A stretch of DNA of 64,000 nucleotides from Nocardioides marinus (GCF_013408145.1 NZ_JACBZI010000001.1:310001-374000), one strand, 5' to 3'; positions 54,429 to 63,721 are shown, counted from the first letter of the stretch. Program-made: numbers and translations. Notes: generated from the sequence alone by a model not told the origin.

Positions 54429-56537
54429 TCAGGCTCCCATCGCGACGCTGGTGGGCGCGGGGACCGGGGCGGTCGCCGCGGCGTGCTGCTCGCCGGTGAG
54501 GACGGGGTTGCGCTCGCCGCCGACGACACCGACCGAGCGCACCTGCGCGGTGCCGGTCAGCTCGGGGTAGGCCAGGACGGCGAGCCGGTCGATGGCCGGC
54601 CGGACCAGCCGGCGCACGGCCGCGCGCAGCTGCGGCGCGCACACGAGCACGGGCCGGATGTTGTGGTTCTCGGCCTGGACGAGCTGCTGGGCCAGCCCGC
54701 CGATGATCGTCTGGGCGGTGACCGGGTCCAGCACCAGCGTGGCGCCCTGCTCGCCGTGGCGCAGCGACTCCAGGAGCCGTTGCTCGAAGACCGGGTCGAA
54801 GCTGAGCACGTGGACGGTCCCGCCGGCGACGTACGGCGCCACCACGGCCGGGCCGAGGGAGGTGCGCGCGGCGTCGACGAGGGCGTCGACGTCCTTGGTC
54901 TGGGCCGCCTTGAGCGACAGCGCCTCGTAGATCCGGACCAGGTCGCGGATCGCGATGCCCTCCTCCAGCAGCTGCTGCAGCACCCGCTGGACCTCACCGA
55001 GCGAGAGCAGGGCGGGCGTGAGCTCGTCGACCACGTTGGGGTGGGTGCGCTTGACGACGTCGGTGAGCAGCCGGACGTCCTCGCGCCCGAGCAGCCGCGC
55101 TGCGTAGGTGGTGACGATCTGGGAGAGGTGGGTCGTGATCACCGCCGAGCGCTCCACGACCGTGGCGCCGCTCAGCTCTGCCTGGGCCCGCAGCTCGGCG
55201 GGGATCCACTTCGCCTCGAGGCCGAAGACCGGCTCCCTGGTGGCCTCGCCCGGCAGCGAGCCGAGGAAGTCGCCGATGGCCAGGATGGTGCCCGGGGGCG
55301 CCTCGCCGCGCGCGACCTCGATGTCGAAGAGCTTGATGGCGTAGGTGCGGCTGGGCAGCTCGAGGTTGTCGCGGGTGCGCACCAGGGGAACGACGACGCC
55401 GAGGTCGCCCGCGATCTTGCGGCGCAGCGCCTTGACCCGCTGCAGCAGGTCGCCGCCGTGGGCCTGGTCGACCAGGTCGATCATGTCGGCCGCCAGCTCC
55501 AGGCCCAGCGGGTCGACCTGGATCTCCTCGGCCAGCTGCTCGGGGTGGTCGGCCGCGGGCAGCTCCGCGACCTGCTCGGTGGCCTCGACGGCCGCGGGCT
55601 CCTCACGGCCGGCGCGGGCGGAGAACAGCAGCATCACGCCGCCGACCAGGAGGAACGGGATCTTCGGCAGGCCGGGGATCAGGCACAGCGCCATGGCGCC
55701 GAACCCGGCGATCTGCAGGGCGTTCTTGTTGCCGGTGATCTGCTTGACGATGTCGGTGCCCATGTCGGACTCCGCCGCGCTGCGCGTGACCACCAGGCCG
55801 GTGGCCACCGAGAGCAGCAGGGCGGGGATCTGGCTGACCAGTCCGTCACCGACGGTGAGCAGTGAGTAGGTCGAGACGGCGTCGCCGGGCGACATGCCGA
55901 GCTGGGCCAGGCCGATGGCCATGCCGCCGATGAGGTTGACGACGGTGATGAGGATGGCGGCGATCGCGTCGCCCTTGACGAACTTCGAGGCACCGTCCAT
56001 CGCGCCGTAGAAGTCGGCCTCGGCGTGCACCTCCTGGCGCCGGCGCCGGGCCTCGTCCTCGTCGATGAGGCCGGAGTTGAGGTCGGCGTCGATGGCCATC
56101 TGCTTGCCGGGCATCGCGTCGAGGGTGAAGCGGGCCCCGACCTCGGCGACCCGCTCGGCGCCCTTGGTGATCACGACGAACTGGATGATCAGCAGGATCA
56201 CGAAGATGATCAGGCCCACGATGAGCGAGCCGCCGACGACGAAGTGGCCGAAGGTCTCGATGACCTTGCCGGCGTAGCCGTCGAGCAGCACCAGCCGGGT
56301 CGCACTGACGTTGAGCGCCAGCCGGAACAGCGTCATCACCAGCAGCAGCGCGGGGAACGCCGCGAAGTCCAGGGGCCTGGTCACCGACATCGCGGTCAGC
56401 AGCACCAGCAGCGCGCCGGCGATGTTGGCCGCGATCAGCATGTCGAGGACCACCGCGGGCAGCGGGACGACGAGCATCACGACGATCATGACGATCCCGA
56501 TCGGGACGCCGATCTGGGTCAGGCGCTGGAGGGACAT
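54429..56537 (-). CDS. flhA: Flagellar biosynthesis protein FlhA
   Basis: 702 residues, the usual FlhA size. About eight membrane helices lie in residues 10-310, with the family signature RLALNVSATRLVLLDGYAGK and the cytoplasmic FHIPEP loop. The large soluble C-terminal domain (about 350-680) forms the export-gate ring that docks chaperone-substrate complexes, with ITTHLSQIVTTYAARLLGRE as a conserved part. It is separated from flhB by 76 bases without an overlap. Confidence 0.97.
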   Translation of the reverse strand: MSLQRLTQIGVPIGIVMIVVMLVVPLPAVVLDMLIAANIAGALLVLLTAMSVTRPLDFAAFPALLLVMTLFRLALNVSATRLVLLDGYAGKVIETFGHFVVGGSLIVGLIIFVILLIIQFVVITKGAERVAEVGARFTLDAMPGKQMAIDADLNSGLIDEDEARRRRQEVHAEADFYGAMDGASKFVKGDAIAAILITVVNLIGGMAIGLAQLGMSPGDAVSTYSLLTVGDGLVSQIPALLLSVATGLVVTRSAAESDMGTDIVKQITGNKNALQIAGFGAMALCLIPGLPKIPFLLVGGVMLLFSARAGREEPAAVEATEQVAELPAADHPEQLAEEIQVDPLGLELAADMIDLVDQAHGGDLLQRVKALRRKIAGDLGVVVPLVRTRDNLELPSRTYAIKLFDIEVARGEAPPGTILAIGDFLGSLPGEATREPVFGLEAKWIPAELRAQAELSGATVVERSAVITTHLSQIVTTYAARLLGREDVRLLTDVVKRTHPNVVDELTPALLSLGEVQRVLQQLLEEGIAIRDLVRIYEALSLKAAQTKDVDALVDAARTSLGPAVVAPYVAGGTVHVLSFDPVFEQRLLESLRHGEQGATLVLDPVTAQTIIGGLAQQLVQAENHNIRPVLVCAPQLRAAVRRLVRPAIDRLAVLAYPELTGTAQVRSVGVVGGERNPVLTGEQHAAATAPVPAPTSVAMGA

Positions 56538-56613
56538 GCGGGCCTTCCGGGGTCGTGGAGCTCACTCGACCAGCCGTCCTGGCTGCAGCGACACCCTCCT
56601 GGCGTCGGGTGTC

Positions 56614-57822
56614 CTATCGACCCGCGGGCAGGGCACCTGAGGGGTTCGCCGCGACCGCGGTCGGAGTCGCTGTGGGGCCGGTCGGCGAGGCACTCGCCGT
56701 GGGGGTGCGGCGGCGCCGCGCGCCGGCGTGCGGCACGTCGGGCAGGGGGCCCTCGCCGCGCGGGGAACGGTGGGTGCCGGCGTACGAGCCCCGGTGGCGG
56801 CGGCTGATGACGAAGGCCAGCACGTGGGCGACCGCGGCGAAGAGCTCGGTCGGGATCTCCATGCCGACCTCGGTGGAGCGGTAGAGGGCGCGGGCGAGCG
56901 GCACGTCCTGCACGAGGGGTACGCCGGCGTCGGTGGCCACCTCGCGGATCCGGGCTGCGACGGCGCCGGCTCCCCGGGCCACGACGACCGGGGCCCCCCG
57001 CTCGGGCTGGTAGCGCAGGGCGACCGCGACGTGCGTGGGGTTGACCAGCACGACGTCGGACTCCATCACGTCGGCGATCATCCGGTTGCGGGCGTTGGCG
57101 AGCTGGCGCGAGCGGATCTGGCCCTTGAGCATCGGGTCGCCCTCGGCCTGCTTGTGCTCGTCCTTGACCTCCTGCTTGGTCATGTTGGTCGCCTTGGTGA
57201 TCCGGCGCCGGGCCATCAGGTAGTCCAGGGCGCCCATCGCCACGCCGGCCAGGGCCACGTTGCGCAGCATCGCGAAGGCGTGGTCGCTGCCCACCTCGAT
57301 CGCCGCGGTCAGCGGCACCAGGCCGCCGATCATCGGGATCAGGGTGGAGACGGTCTGGTAGACCAGCCCGGTCACCAGCACGGTCTTGATGAGCATCTTG
57401 GCCAGCTCCCACCACGCCTGCGGGCCGAACATCCGCTTGGCGCCCTTGAGCAGGCTGAGCTTGCCGAGGTCGGGCTTCATCATCTTCGAGGCGACGTAGA
57501 AGCCGCCCTGGGCCAGCGTGATGGCGGTGCTGAGCAGCAGCACGGTGCTGCCGAGGGCGACCAGGGTGAGGAAGGCCGCCATCCCGCCGTCCCGGAAGAG
57601 GGCGGCGGCCACCTCCACGCTCGGGTCCTCCAGGGCGCGCAGGCACCGCGACATCAGCCCGGTGATCGAGTCGGCCTGGTGGCGCAGCGCCGGCGGCAGG
57701 GCCAGCGTGACCAGGAACAGGCTGATCCACCCACCCAGCTCGGCGGTGCGGGCGACCTGTCCCTCCTTGCGCGACTCCTTGCGCTTCTTCGGTGTCGCCT
57801 TCTCGGTCTTCTCACCGGCCAC
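56614..57822 (-). CDS. flhB: Flagellar export switch protein FlhB
   Basis: 402 residues. The N-terminus is basic and soluble (EKTEKATPKKRKESRKEGQV), then four membrane helices (about 30-210), a linker helix, and the cytoplasmic domain with the autocleavage site NPTH in VVLVNPTHVAVALRY, which switches export from rod/hook to filament substrates. The C-terminal 60 residues are a Pro/Thr-rich extension beyond the usual FlhB end. Confidence 0.97.
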   Translation of the reverse strand: MAGEKTEKATPKKRKESRKEGQVARTAELGGWISLFLVTLALPPALRHQADSITGLMSRCLRALEDPSVEVAAALFRDGGMAAFLTLVALGSTVLLLSTAITLAQGGFYVASKMMKPDLGKLSLLKGAKRMFGPQAWWELAKMLIKTVLVTGLVYQTVSTLIPMIGGLVPLTAAIEVGSDHAFAMLRNVALAGVAMGALDYLMARRRITKATNMTKQEVKDEHKQAEGDPMLKGQIRSRQLANARNRMIADVMESDVVLVNPTHVAVALRYQPERGAPVVVARGAGAVAARIREVATDAGVPLVQDVPLARALYRSTEVGMEIPTELFAAVAHVLAFVISRRHRGSYAGTHRSPRGEGPLPDVPHAGARRRRTPTASASPTGPTATPTAVAANPSGALPAGR

Positions 57823-57837
57823 TGGTGGTCACCTGCC

Positions 57838-58602
57838 TCAGCCGCCCATCAGGGCGGCCATGGCGCGCATGGCGTGCTCGACGACCCGCTCCACCACGGT
57901 GGTGAGGACGGGGAAGCTCAGGCCGACCAGGACCAGCGTCATGCCGATCTTGGCCGGGAACATCACGTTGAGGGCGTTGAGCTGCGGTGCGACCTTCGTC
58001 ATCAGGGCCAGCCCGAGGTCGGAGACGAAGAGGACCGCGATCATCGGCAGCGCCACCTGCACCGAGATGACGACGAACAGCGTGAAGACGCGGGTCAGCA
58101 GGCCGGGCCCGTCGCTCACCTGCGGCACCTGGCCCACCGGCACGAGGTCGAAGGTGCGCAGCAGCCCGCCGATCACGAGCAGGTGGCCGCCGCTGGCGAA
58201 GAGCAGCATCGTGAAAAGCCACTGGTGGAAGGTCCCGAAGACGGTGCTGCCCTGCTGGCCCAGCGGGTCGAAGCCCTGCGCGAGCGCGAAGCCGCCGAAG
58301 ACGTCGACCAGGCTGCCGGCGGCGGCGACGGCGGCGAACATCAGCGACGTCACGAAGCCCAGTGCCGCGCCGGTGGCGGCCTGGGTCACCACCGTGACCA
58401 GCAGCCCGGGGAGGCTGACCGGCACCTCGGCCTGGGCCAGCGAGGGGGCGACGGCCAGCGCCAGCCCGAGGCTGAGGACCACCTTGACCATCGTCGGCAC
58501 CGCCCGCGTCGAGAACGGCGGCACGACCACCAGCCAGGCCACGATGCGCACCGAGGCCAGCAGGTAGGCCAGCAGCGGCTCGCCGGCGAGGGTGACGTAC
58601 AC
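57838..58602 (-). CDS. fliR: Flagellar biosynthesis protein FliR
   Basis: 254 residues with about six membrane helices and the typical FliR features FSTRAVPTMVKVVLSLGLAL and VFGGFALAQGFDPLGQQGS. With FliP and FliQ it forms the helical export channel. It starts with GTG 58602, follows fliQ by 15 bases and precedes flhB by 15 bases. Confidence 0.96.
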   Translation of the reverse strand: MYVTLAGEPLLAYLLASVRIVAWLVVVPPFSTRAVPTMVKVVLSLGLALAVAPSLAQAEVPVSLPGLLVTVVTQAATGAALGFVTSLMFAAVAAAGSLVDVFGGFALAQGFDPLGQQGSTVFGTFHQWLFTMLLFASGGHLLVIGGLLRTFDLVPVGQVPQVSDGPGLLTRVFTLFVVISVQVALPMIAVLFVSDLGLALMTKVAPQLNALNVMFPAKIGMTLVLVGLSFPVLTTVVERVVEHAMRAMAALMGG

Positions 58603-58617
58603 GGGTCCTGGGTCCGG

Positions 58618-58887
58618 TCAGGCCAGCAGGCCGGGGATCATCGCGAAGAGGTCCTCGGTGAAGTTGATGAGCGTCTGCAGCATCCAGTTGCCCGAGGCCA
58701 CGAGGGCGGCGCCGACGGCGACCACCTTCGGGACGAAGGCCAGGGTGAATTCCTGGATCTGGGTCATGGACTGGAACAGCGACACCGTGAAGCCGACCGA
58801 CAGGGCGGTCAGCAGGATCGGCGCGGACAGCTTCAGCGCCACCTCCATCGTCAAGGTGGCGATCTCGATGACCGTGGTGTCGTTCAT
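58618..58887 (-). CDS. fliQ: Flagellar biosynthesis protein FliQ
   Basis: 89 residues, two membrane helices, with the family pattern LTALSVGFTVSLFQSMTQIQEFTLAFVPK split by the usual turn. It is a component of the FliPQR channel. Confidence 0.96.
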   Translation of the reverse strand: MNDTTVIEIATLTMEVALKLSAPILLTALSVGFTVSLFQSMTQIQEFTLAFVPKVVAVGAALVASGNWMLQTLINFTEDLFAMIPGLLA

Positions 58888-58983
58888 GGGGTCCTCCGGG
58901 GTGCCGGGGCACAGGCAGGAGCGGGCGGGTGCGGCCGACCGGGGGCGGCTGCGGTGACGGGGGCGCTGGCGGCCTCACGGCCG

Positions 58984-59922
58984 CTAGGCATAGCTCTGCA
59001 CCAGGCTCGTGATGATCAGTGCCCACCCGTCGACGAGGACGAAGAGCAGCAGCTTGAAGGGCAGGGAGACCATCACCGGCGGCATCATCATCATGCCCAG
59101 CGCCATCAGGGCGCCGCTGACGACGATGTCGATCACCAGGAACGGGATGAAGATGATGAACCCGATGATGAAGGCCTGCTTGAGCTCGCTGATGATGAAC
59201 GCCGGCACCAGGGTCGACATCGGGACCTCGGCCCGGTTCGCGGGCAGGTCGCGGCGGGCGACGTTGGTGAGCAGGGCGAGCTCCTCGTCGCCGGTCTGGT
59301 CGAGCATGAACTCCCGCAGCGGCTCCACGCCCGACTCGTAGGCGGCCGCCGCGTTCTTCTGGCCCTCGAGGTAGGGCTGGAGCCCCTCGTCGTTCACCTG
59401 GCTGAGCACCGGGGCCATGATGAACACGCTGAGGAAGAGCGCCAGGCCCGCGAGCACCTGGTTCGGCGGGGTCTGCTGCAGGCCCAGGGCGTTGCGGGTC
59501 AGGCCCAGCACCACCAGGATCTTCGTGAAGCTGGTGCAGGTCAGCAGGATCGCCGGCGCGAGCGAGAGCAGCGTCAGCGTGAGCAGCAGGGTCACCGAGG
59601 AGCTCGGCTTGTCGGTGAGTCCCTCGACGTCGATGACGAGCGAGTCGGCACCGGCGCCCTGGTCCGCGTCCCGGTTCCCGCCTCGGCCGCCTTGGTTCCC
59701 GCCCTGGGTGTCGCCCTGGGTATCGTCCGGCACGGTGGGCTGCGGAGCGGCCTGGACCTGCGACAGGACGTGGGCCCGGGGGGCCGCGGCATCGGCGGCG
59801 CCGGCCGTGCCGAGCGTGACCAGCAGCAGGGCCAGCGGGGCGAGCAGCGAGACGACCACGGCGCGTGCGAGCCGGGGGGCGAGGACACCCGGGTGCCGCC
59901 GGACGGTGGTGGGGCTGGTCAT
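58984..59922 (-). CDS. fliP: Flagellar biosynthesis protein FliP
   Basis: 312 residues from ATG 59922, which is preceded by GAGGTG; an upstream in-frame start would add 25 residues of poor character. The N-terminal signal-like helix is followed by an unusual low-complexity stretch (about 60-95, Asp/Gly/Gln/Asn-rich). The FliP core has SFTKILVVLGLTRNALGLQQTPPNQV and AFIISELKQAFIIGF, the family signatures. It forms the export channel with FliQ and FliR. Confidence 0.96.
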   Translation of the reverse strand: MTSPTTVRRHPGVLAPRLARAVVVSLLAPLALLLVTLGTAGAADAAAPRAHVLSQVQAAPQPTVPDDTQGDTQGGNQGGRGGNRDADQGAGADSLVIDVEGLTDKPSSSVTLLLTLTLLSLAPAILLTCTSFTKILVVLGLTRNALGLQQTPPNQVLAGLALFLSVFIMAPVLSQVNDEGLQPYLEGQKNAAAAYESGVEPLREFMLDQTGDEELALLTNVARRDLPANRAEVPMSTLVPAFIISELKQAFIIGFIIFIPFLVIDIVVSGALMALGMMMMPPVMVSLPFKLLLFVLVDGWALIITSLVQSYA

Positions 59923-60024
59923 CGGGTTCACCTCGCTCTCGGGTCGTCGGTGGCTGGCTGGGTCAGGGCGCGCGGGGTCGTGGACCGGTGGGGTCACCGG
60001 CCGTGCGGCGGGGTGCGGGTCGGG

Positions 60025-61059
60025 TCAGGAGGCCCGACGGGTGACGGCGCGGTAGGCCTGCCGCCAGGTCTGGGGCGAGAGGACCGATCCGCTCAGGGCA
60101 CCCTCGGGCGGCATCCCGGCACCGGTGCGGGCGGGGGCGTCGACGGTGGTGGGGGTCGGTGCCGTGGTGCCGGCCTGGAGCTGGGCCGACAGCAGCGCGG
60201 CGCGCAGGGCGGCCAGGTCGGCGGCCGACGGACCCGAGGGGGCTGCGGCGACCGAGGGGGCCGCCGGGACCGGGGCCGGTGCCGGTGCCGCGGCGGGCTC
60301 GGCGGTGCGGGCGACCCGGGCGCCGCCGGCGACCACGGGGGGCAGCTCCATCGCCGGTGCCGGGGCGGCGTGCCGGCCGCTGCGGTCAGCGCCGGCGGGG
60401 GTCGCCGGGTCAGCCGCGGTGGTCGTGGTGTCGCCGAGCGCCCCGCTGGCCAGCTGGGCGCGCAGGGCGGAGGCGAACGCGGCGTACGACGGGTCCTCGG
60501 GGAGGTAGGGGTCCTCCTCGTCCTGGGCCGCGACCGCCGGCGGGGTGGGCTCCGCGTAGCCGGCGGCGACCTCGGCGGGCGTCGTGACCGGCGCGGCGTG
60601 GCTCGGCGGGCGGTGCCCGAGGAGCTCCTCGAGCGTGACCCGGTCCGGCTCGGCGAGCAGGGCCTCCAGGGACCCACCGCCGTACGACGGCGAGGACCCG
60701 GCCAGCAGCGTGGCGAGCTCGTCGTCGGTGAGCTCGGTCGCGAGCGGGTCGTCGAGGTCGTCGTCCGTGGTGTGCTGGTCGGTGTCCCGGGCCTCGACCG
60801 TCTCCGGCGTACCGAACGCGTCGGCGTCGAGCTCGGTCAGCACGTTGACCTGCTGGTCGGTGCTGCCGAGGACCAGCACGCGGCCGGCCACGGAGACGAC
60901 CGAGACCGACGCGGACTTGCTCAGCGCCTGGCGGTGCAGCACCTCGATCGGGGACCCGGCCCGACCGTGGAGCCGGCGGGCCGCGACCCTGCTGATCAGG
61001 ATCAGCAGGCCGACGACGACCGCCAGCGAGAAGACCATCCGCAGCAGCAGCTCTCCCAT
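60025..61059 (-). CDS. fliO: Flagellar protein FliO with long C-terminal extension
   Basis: 344 residues. Residues 1-75 are FliO-like: one membrane helix (LLLRMVFSLAVVVGLLILIS), then RRLHGRAGSPIEVLHRQALSKS and VVSVAGRVLVLGST, the beta-barrel cytosolic part. The rest (about 80-344) is a long, acidic then Pro/Ala-rich extension with no known counterpart in ordinary FliO (about 130 residues). It helps assemble FliP in other bacteria. The gene lies between fliN and fliP. Confidence 0.82.
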   Translation of the reverse strand: MGELLLRMVFSLAVVVGLLILISRVAARRLHGRAGSPIEVLHRQALSKSASVSVVSVAGRVLVLGSTDQQVNVLTELDADAFGTPETVEARDTDQHTTDDDLDDPLATELTDDELATLLAGSSPSYGGGSLEALLAEPDRVTLEELLGHRPPSHAAPVTTPAEVAAGYAEPTPPAVAAQDEEDPYLPEDPSYAAFASALRAQLASGALGDTTTTAADPATPAGADRSGRHAAPAPAMELPPVVAGGARVARTAEPAAAPAPAPVPAAPSVAAAPSGPSAADLAALRAALLSAQLQAGTTAPTPTTVDAPARTGAGMPPEGALSGSVLSPQTWRQAYRAVTRRAS

Positions 61060-61084
61060 TGTTCTCTCCCCCCTGGTGCGCGGC

Positions 61085-61969
61085 TCAGACCGCGGCGCTC
61101 TGGTCGAGGATCTCGGTGATCCGCAGGCCGAAGTCCTCGTCGACGACCACCACCTCGCCCCGTGCGATGAGCCGGCCGTTGACCAGCAGGTCGGCCGGGC
61201 TGCCTGCTGCCCGGTCCAGCGCCAGCACGGCGCCCGGGGTCAGCGCGAGCAGGTCGCGCACCGCCATCCGGGTGCGACCGAGCTCGACGGTGACCTCCAT
61301 CTCGACGCCGTGCAGCATCTCGATGCCGCGGCGGCCGGTGGCGATGGAGCGGACGTTGCCCTCGACCGGCGGCCCGGGCACGGGCGGCAGCGCGGGCTGC
61401 GACACCGAGCCGAGCGCCTCGCCGAGCGTCGAGGGTGCCTCGGCCGCGGCGGCAGCCGGCGGAGCCGGGGCAGCCGGGGCAGCCGGGGCAGCGGCGGCGG
61501 ACGCGGAGGCGCCCGGCGCTGCGGCGGCGACCTGGAGCGTGGAGTCCGGGACGAGGACGGCCGCGAAGATCGTGGTGCCCATCAGCGGCACCGCGGTGAA
61601 GTCGCCGCCCATGTCGGCGACGACGTCGTCGAGGTCGACGGTGCGGCCGGGCTGCGCCGTGCCACCGAGGGCGACGGCCGCGGCGTCCAGGGCCGGCTGC
61701 ACCGCGGCGGCCAGGTCGAGCTCGCCCATCGGGCTGGAGGACAGGGCGGAGGTCAGCTCGTCGGCGACCAGCACGCCCACCCGGCCACTGATGGCACCAC
61801 CGAGGTCGGCGACGACGGCCGCGGAGAACAGGGAGGTGACGTGCTCGGTGCCCGGCTGCGGCGTCCCCGGCAGCAGCTGCTCGGAGGACGGCAGGACCGC
61901 GGCGAGGGCCTCGGCGGCGGTCGTGGCCACGGCGTCGTGCGGGCCGGGGACGAGCGGGGCGGCGGTCAT
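61085..61969 (-). CDS. fliN: Flagellar switch protein FliN with N-terminal domain
   Basis: 294 residues, more than twice the usual FliN. The C-terminal 80 residues are the SPOA/FliN domain (LHGVEMEVTVELGRTRMAVR, LALTPGAVLALDR, ADLLVNGRLIARGEVVVVDEDFGLRITEI). Residues about 15-160 form a separate alpha/beta domain (VTSLFSAAVVADLGGAISGRV, DFTAVPLMGTTIFAAVLVPD) that resembles the CheC-like domain of FliY, but the catalytic CheC motif is not evident. A Pro/Ala-rich linker joins the two. ATG 61969 overlaps the fliM stop. Confidence 0.88.
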   Translation of the reverse strand: MTAAPLVPGPHDAVATTAAEALAAVLPSSEQLLPGTPQPGTEHVTSLFSAAVVADLGGAISGRVGVLVADELTSALSSSPMGELDLAAAVQPALDAAAVALGGTAQPGRTVDLDDVVADMGGDFTAVPLMGTTIFAAVLVPDSTLQVAAAAPGASASAAAAPAAPAAPAPPAAAAAEAPSTLGEALGSVSQPALPPVPGPPVEGNVRSIATGRRGIEMLHGVEMEVTVELGRTRMAVRDLLALTPGAVLALDRAAGSPADLLVNGRLIARGEVVVVDEDFGLRITEILDQSAAV

Positions 61970-63084
61970 CGGAGCTCCTGCAGGGTGAGGGTCGGGTCGT
62001 CGAAGCCGGTGGTGAGGCCGGTGGTGAGGCCGGTGGTGAGGCCGGGGGGCGCGTCGGTGAGCGGCTGTGCCGGCAGGGGGGCAGCGGCCTGCGGGACGAC
62101 GGCACCGCCGGCCAGCTCGGCCAGCTCGTCGGGCGTGGTGGGCCGCGCGGCGACGATGAGCGCGGCGAGCCGCTCGCCCTGGGTGCCGGGGGTGGCGTGC
62201 GCGAAGGCCTCGTCGTCGACGGTGATGTCGAGCGGGGCCGAGGCCGGGTGGCCGAGCCGCAGGACGTCGCCGACCCCGAGGCTGGAGAGCAGCGCCGGGT
62301 CGACGGTGCTGGAGCGGAAGCGGACGCTGACGTCGACGGGCACGTCGGTGAAGCTGCGCTGCAGGACCTGGGCGGCCTCCGCGCGCTGGGCACGCTCGCG
62401 GTTGGAGACCGGGGCCGGCGCCGCGGCGGCGGCCAGGTGCGGGTGCAGGCCGCTGAACGGCAGGCACACCGACATCGGGAAGGGGACGTCGTCAATGCGC
62501 AGCTCCATCTCCATGACGACCATGACGTCGGCGGGGCCGGCGACCTGGGCGAACTGGGGGCTGTACTCGACCCCGGTGACCTCCGGGTCCATCGCCACGA
62601 TCGCGGCCAGCGAGTAGCGCATCTCGCGCAGCAGCCGCTCGACCAGGCCCCGGACGACGCCGGACTCGATCTCGGTCAGCGGCCGCCGGGGCTGGGACCG
62701 GGAGCCGGGGCCACCGAGCATGTGGTCCACGCACGACATCACCGCGTCCAGCGGCAGGTGCAGCACCCCGCGCCCGGGCATCGGCTCGGTCGTGAAGAGG
62801 GTGAGGTAGGTCAGCTGGTCCAGGCTGTCGACGTACTCGGCGTAGGAGCGCTGGTCGATGGTGCGCATCGACACAGCGCACACCGAGCGCAGGGCGCTGG
62901 TGAACACGGTGGTGGCCTGCCGGGTGAAGCCGTCGAAGCCGAGCTGCAGGATCCGCTGGTGCTCGCGGGAGAGCTGGATGGGTCGACGGAAGTCGTAGGG
63001 CACCACGTCGCCGGCGCCGCGGCGACGCGACCGGGCACCGGAGGACGGTCCGGGGGCGGCCGGCAGGCTCGACGGGAGACTCAC
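61966..63084 (-). CDS. fliM: Flagellar motor switch protein FliM
   Basis: 372 residues from GTG 63084. The N-terminal part leads to VVPYDFRRPIQLSREHQRIL, the FliM opening; the middle CheC-like domain follows with SLAAIVAMDPEVTGVEYSPQF and VVMEMELRIDDVPFPMSVCLPF; the C-terminal SPOA domain contains VDVSVRF and GDVLRLGHPASAPLDITVDD. The end carries a run of three LTTG units from a 12-bp DNA repeat. Start choice is uncertain: TTG 63123 would add 13 residues, and neither has a strong SD. Confidence 0.88.
   Translation of the reverse strand: MSLPSSLPAAPGPSSGARSRRRGAGDVVPYDFRRPIQLSREHQRILQLGFDGFTRQATTVFTSALRSVCAVSMRTIDQRSYAEYVDSLDQLTYLTLFTTEPMPGRGVLHLPLDAVMSCVDHMLGGPGSRSQPRRPLTEIESGVVRGLVERLLREMRYSLAAIVAMDPEVTGVEYSPQFAQVAGPADVMVVMEMELRIDDVPFPMSVCLPFSGLHPHLAAAAAPAPVSNRERAQRAEAAQVLQRSFTDVPVDVSVRFRSSTVDPALLSSLGVGDVLRLGHPASAPLDITVDDEAFAHATPGTQGERLAALIVAARPTTPDELAELAGGAVVPQAAAPLPAQPLTDAPPGLTTGLTTGLTTGFDDPTLTLQELR
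62005..62040 (-). repeat. Three perfect 12-bp tandem repeats inside fliM
   Basis: GCCGGTGGTGAG (plus-strand reading) repeats three times, encoding LTTG units near the FliM C-terminus. Copy-number change would be in frame. Confidence 0.75.
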
Positions 63085-63166
63085 GTTGCCCCGATCGGCC
63101 GTCCGTGGCCGCTCCTGAGGCAACGGGGACGGGCGACCTGCCCCGCCCGCGTGCCCAGGCGTGGAA

Positions 63167-63184
63167 ATAGTCCGTTCGGACTAT
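63167..63184. promoter_or_regulatory. 7-bp palindrome in the fliL-fliM gap
   Basis: ATAGTCC (63167-63173) and GGACTAT (63178-63184) flank GTTC. The fliL-fliM gap of 190 bases is the only long break in this part of the flagellar operon and also has two copies of CCGACTCGGCGGG (63227-63265 region). It may hold a regulator site or internal promoter, but no clear -35/-10 is seen. Confidence 0.35.
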
Positions 63185-63274
63185 GCGCCCGTGACCGGTC
63201 TCCTTCCCGGTCGCGGGTGTCTTCGCGCCGACTCGGCGGGTGGTGCGTGCCGACTCGGCGGGCGGCGAGGGCCG

Positions 63275-63721
63275 CTACTGGGTGACGAACTCGGTGAAGT
63301 ACACCCCCATCACGTCGCCGTGGTACTCGTGCTCGAGGTGCTCCAACAGCTCCTCCTTGAGGTGGTGGCGCTCCTTGGCCTTGCCGAGGTCGGCCATGTC
63401 CAGGCCGGAGAAGAGGTCGATCGTGGCGTCCAGCGCCTTGCTGCCGTCGGGGGCGTGGGCCACGTTGTTGGTCATCTGCAGCGCGATGCCGATGCGCAGG
63501 TAGTGGCCGCCCTCGAGGTTGATCTGCACCGGGTCGAGGACGAGCACCTCACCGGGCTCGGGCGCCGGCTCCGGGCCGGCGGGCTTGAGGAAGAACCAGT
63601 AGCCGCCACCGCCGGCGAGCAGCAGGACGAGCGCGGCGATGATCAGCTTCTTCTTGCCACCCTTCGCCGGCGCTTCGGGGGCGGTGCCGGCCGCGGGGGG
63701 TGCGGTCGCGGTGGTGCTCAT
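63275..63721 (-). CDS. fliL: Flagellar basal body-associated protein FliL
   Basis: 148 residues: a short Pro/Ala/Lys-rich cytoplasmic start, one membrane helix (about 25-45, KLIIAALVLLLAGGGGYWFF) and a periplasm-facing domain with PVQINLEGGHYLRIGIALQM and VYFTEFVTQ at the end. It supports the stator units. ATG 63721 overlaps the motB stop (ATGA). Confidence 0.95.
   Translation of the reverse strand: MSTTATAPPAAGTAPEAPAKGGKKKLIIAALVLLLAGGGGYWFFLKPAGPEPAPEPGEVLVLDPVQINLEGGHYLRIGIALQMTNNVAHAPDGSKALDATIDLFSGLDMADLGKAKERHHLKEELLEHLEHEYHGDVMGVYFTEFVTQ

Noticed and set aside
56728..61119. A 1463-codon plus-strand open frame opposite the flagellar genes
   Set aside because: The Gln/His/Arg/Gly-rich translation is the reverse of flhB-fliO, which are secure by family signatures.
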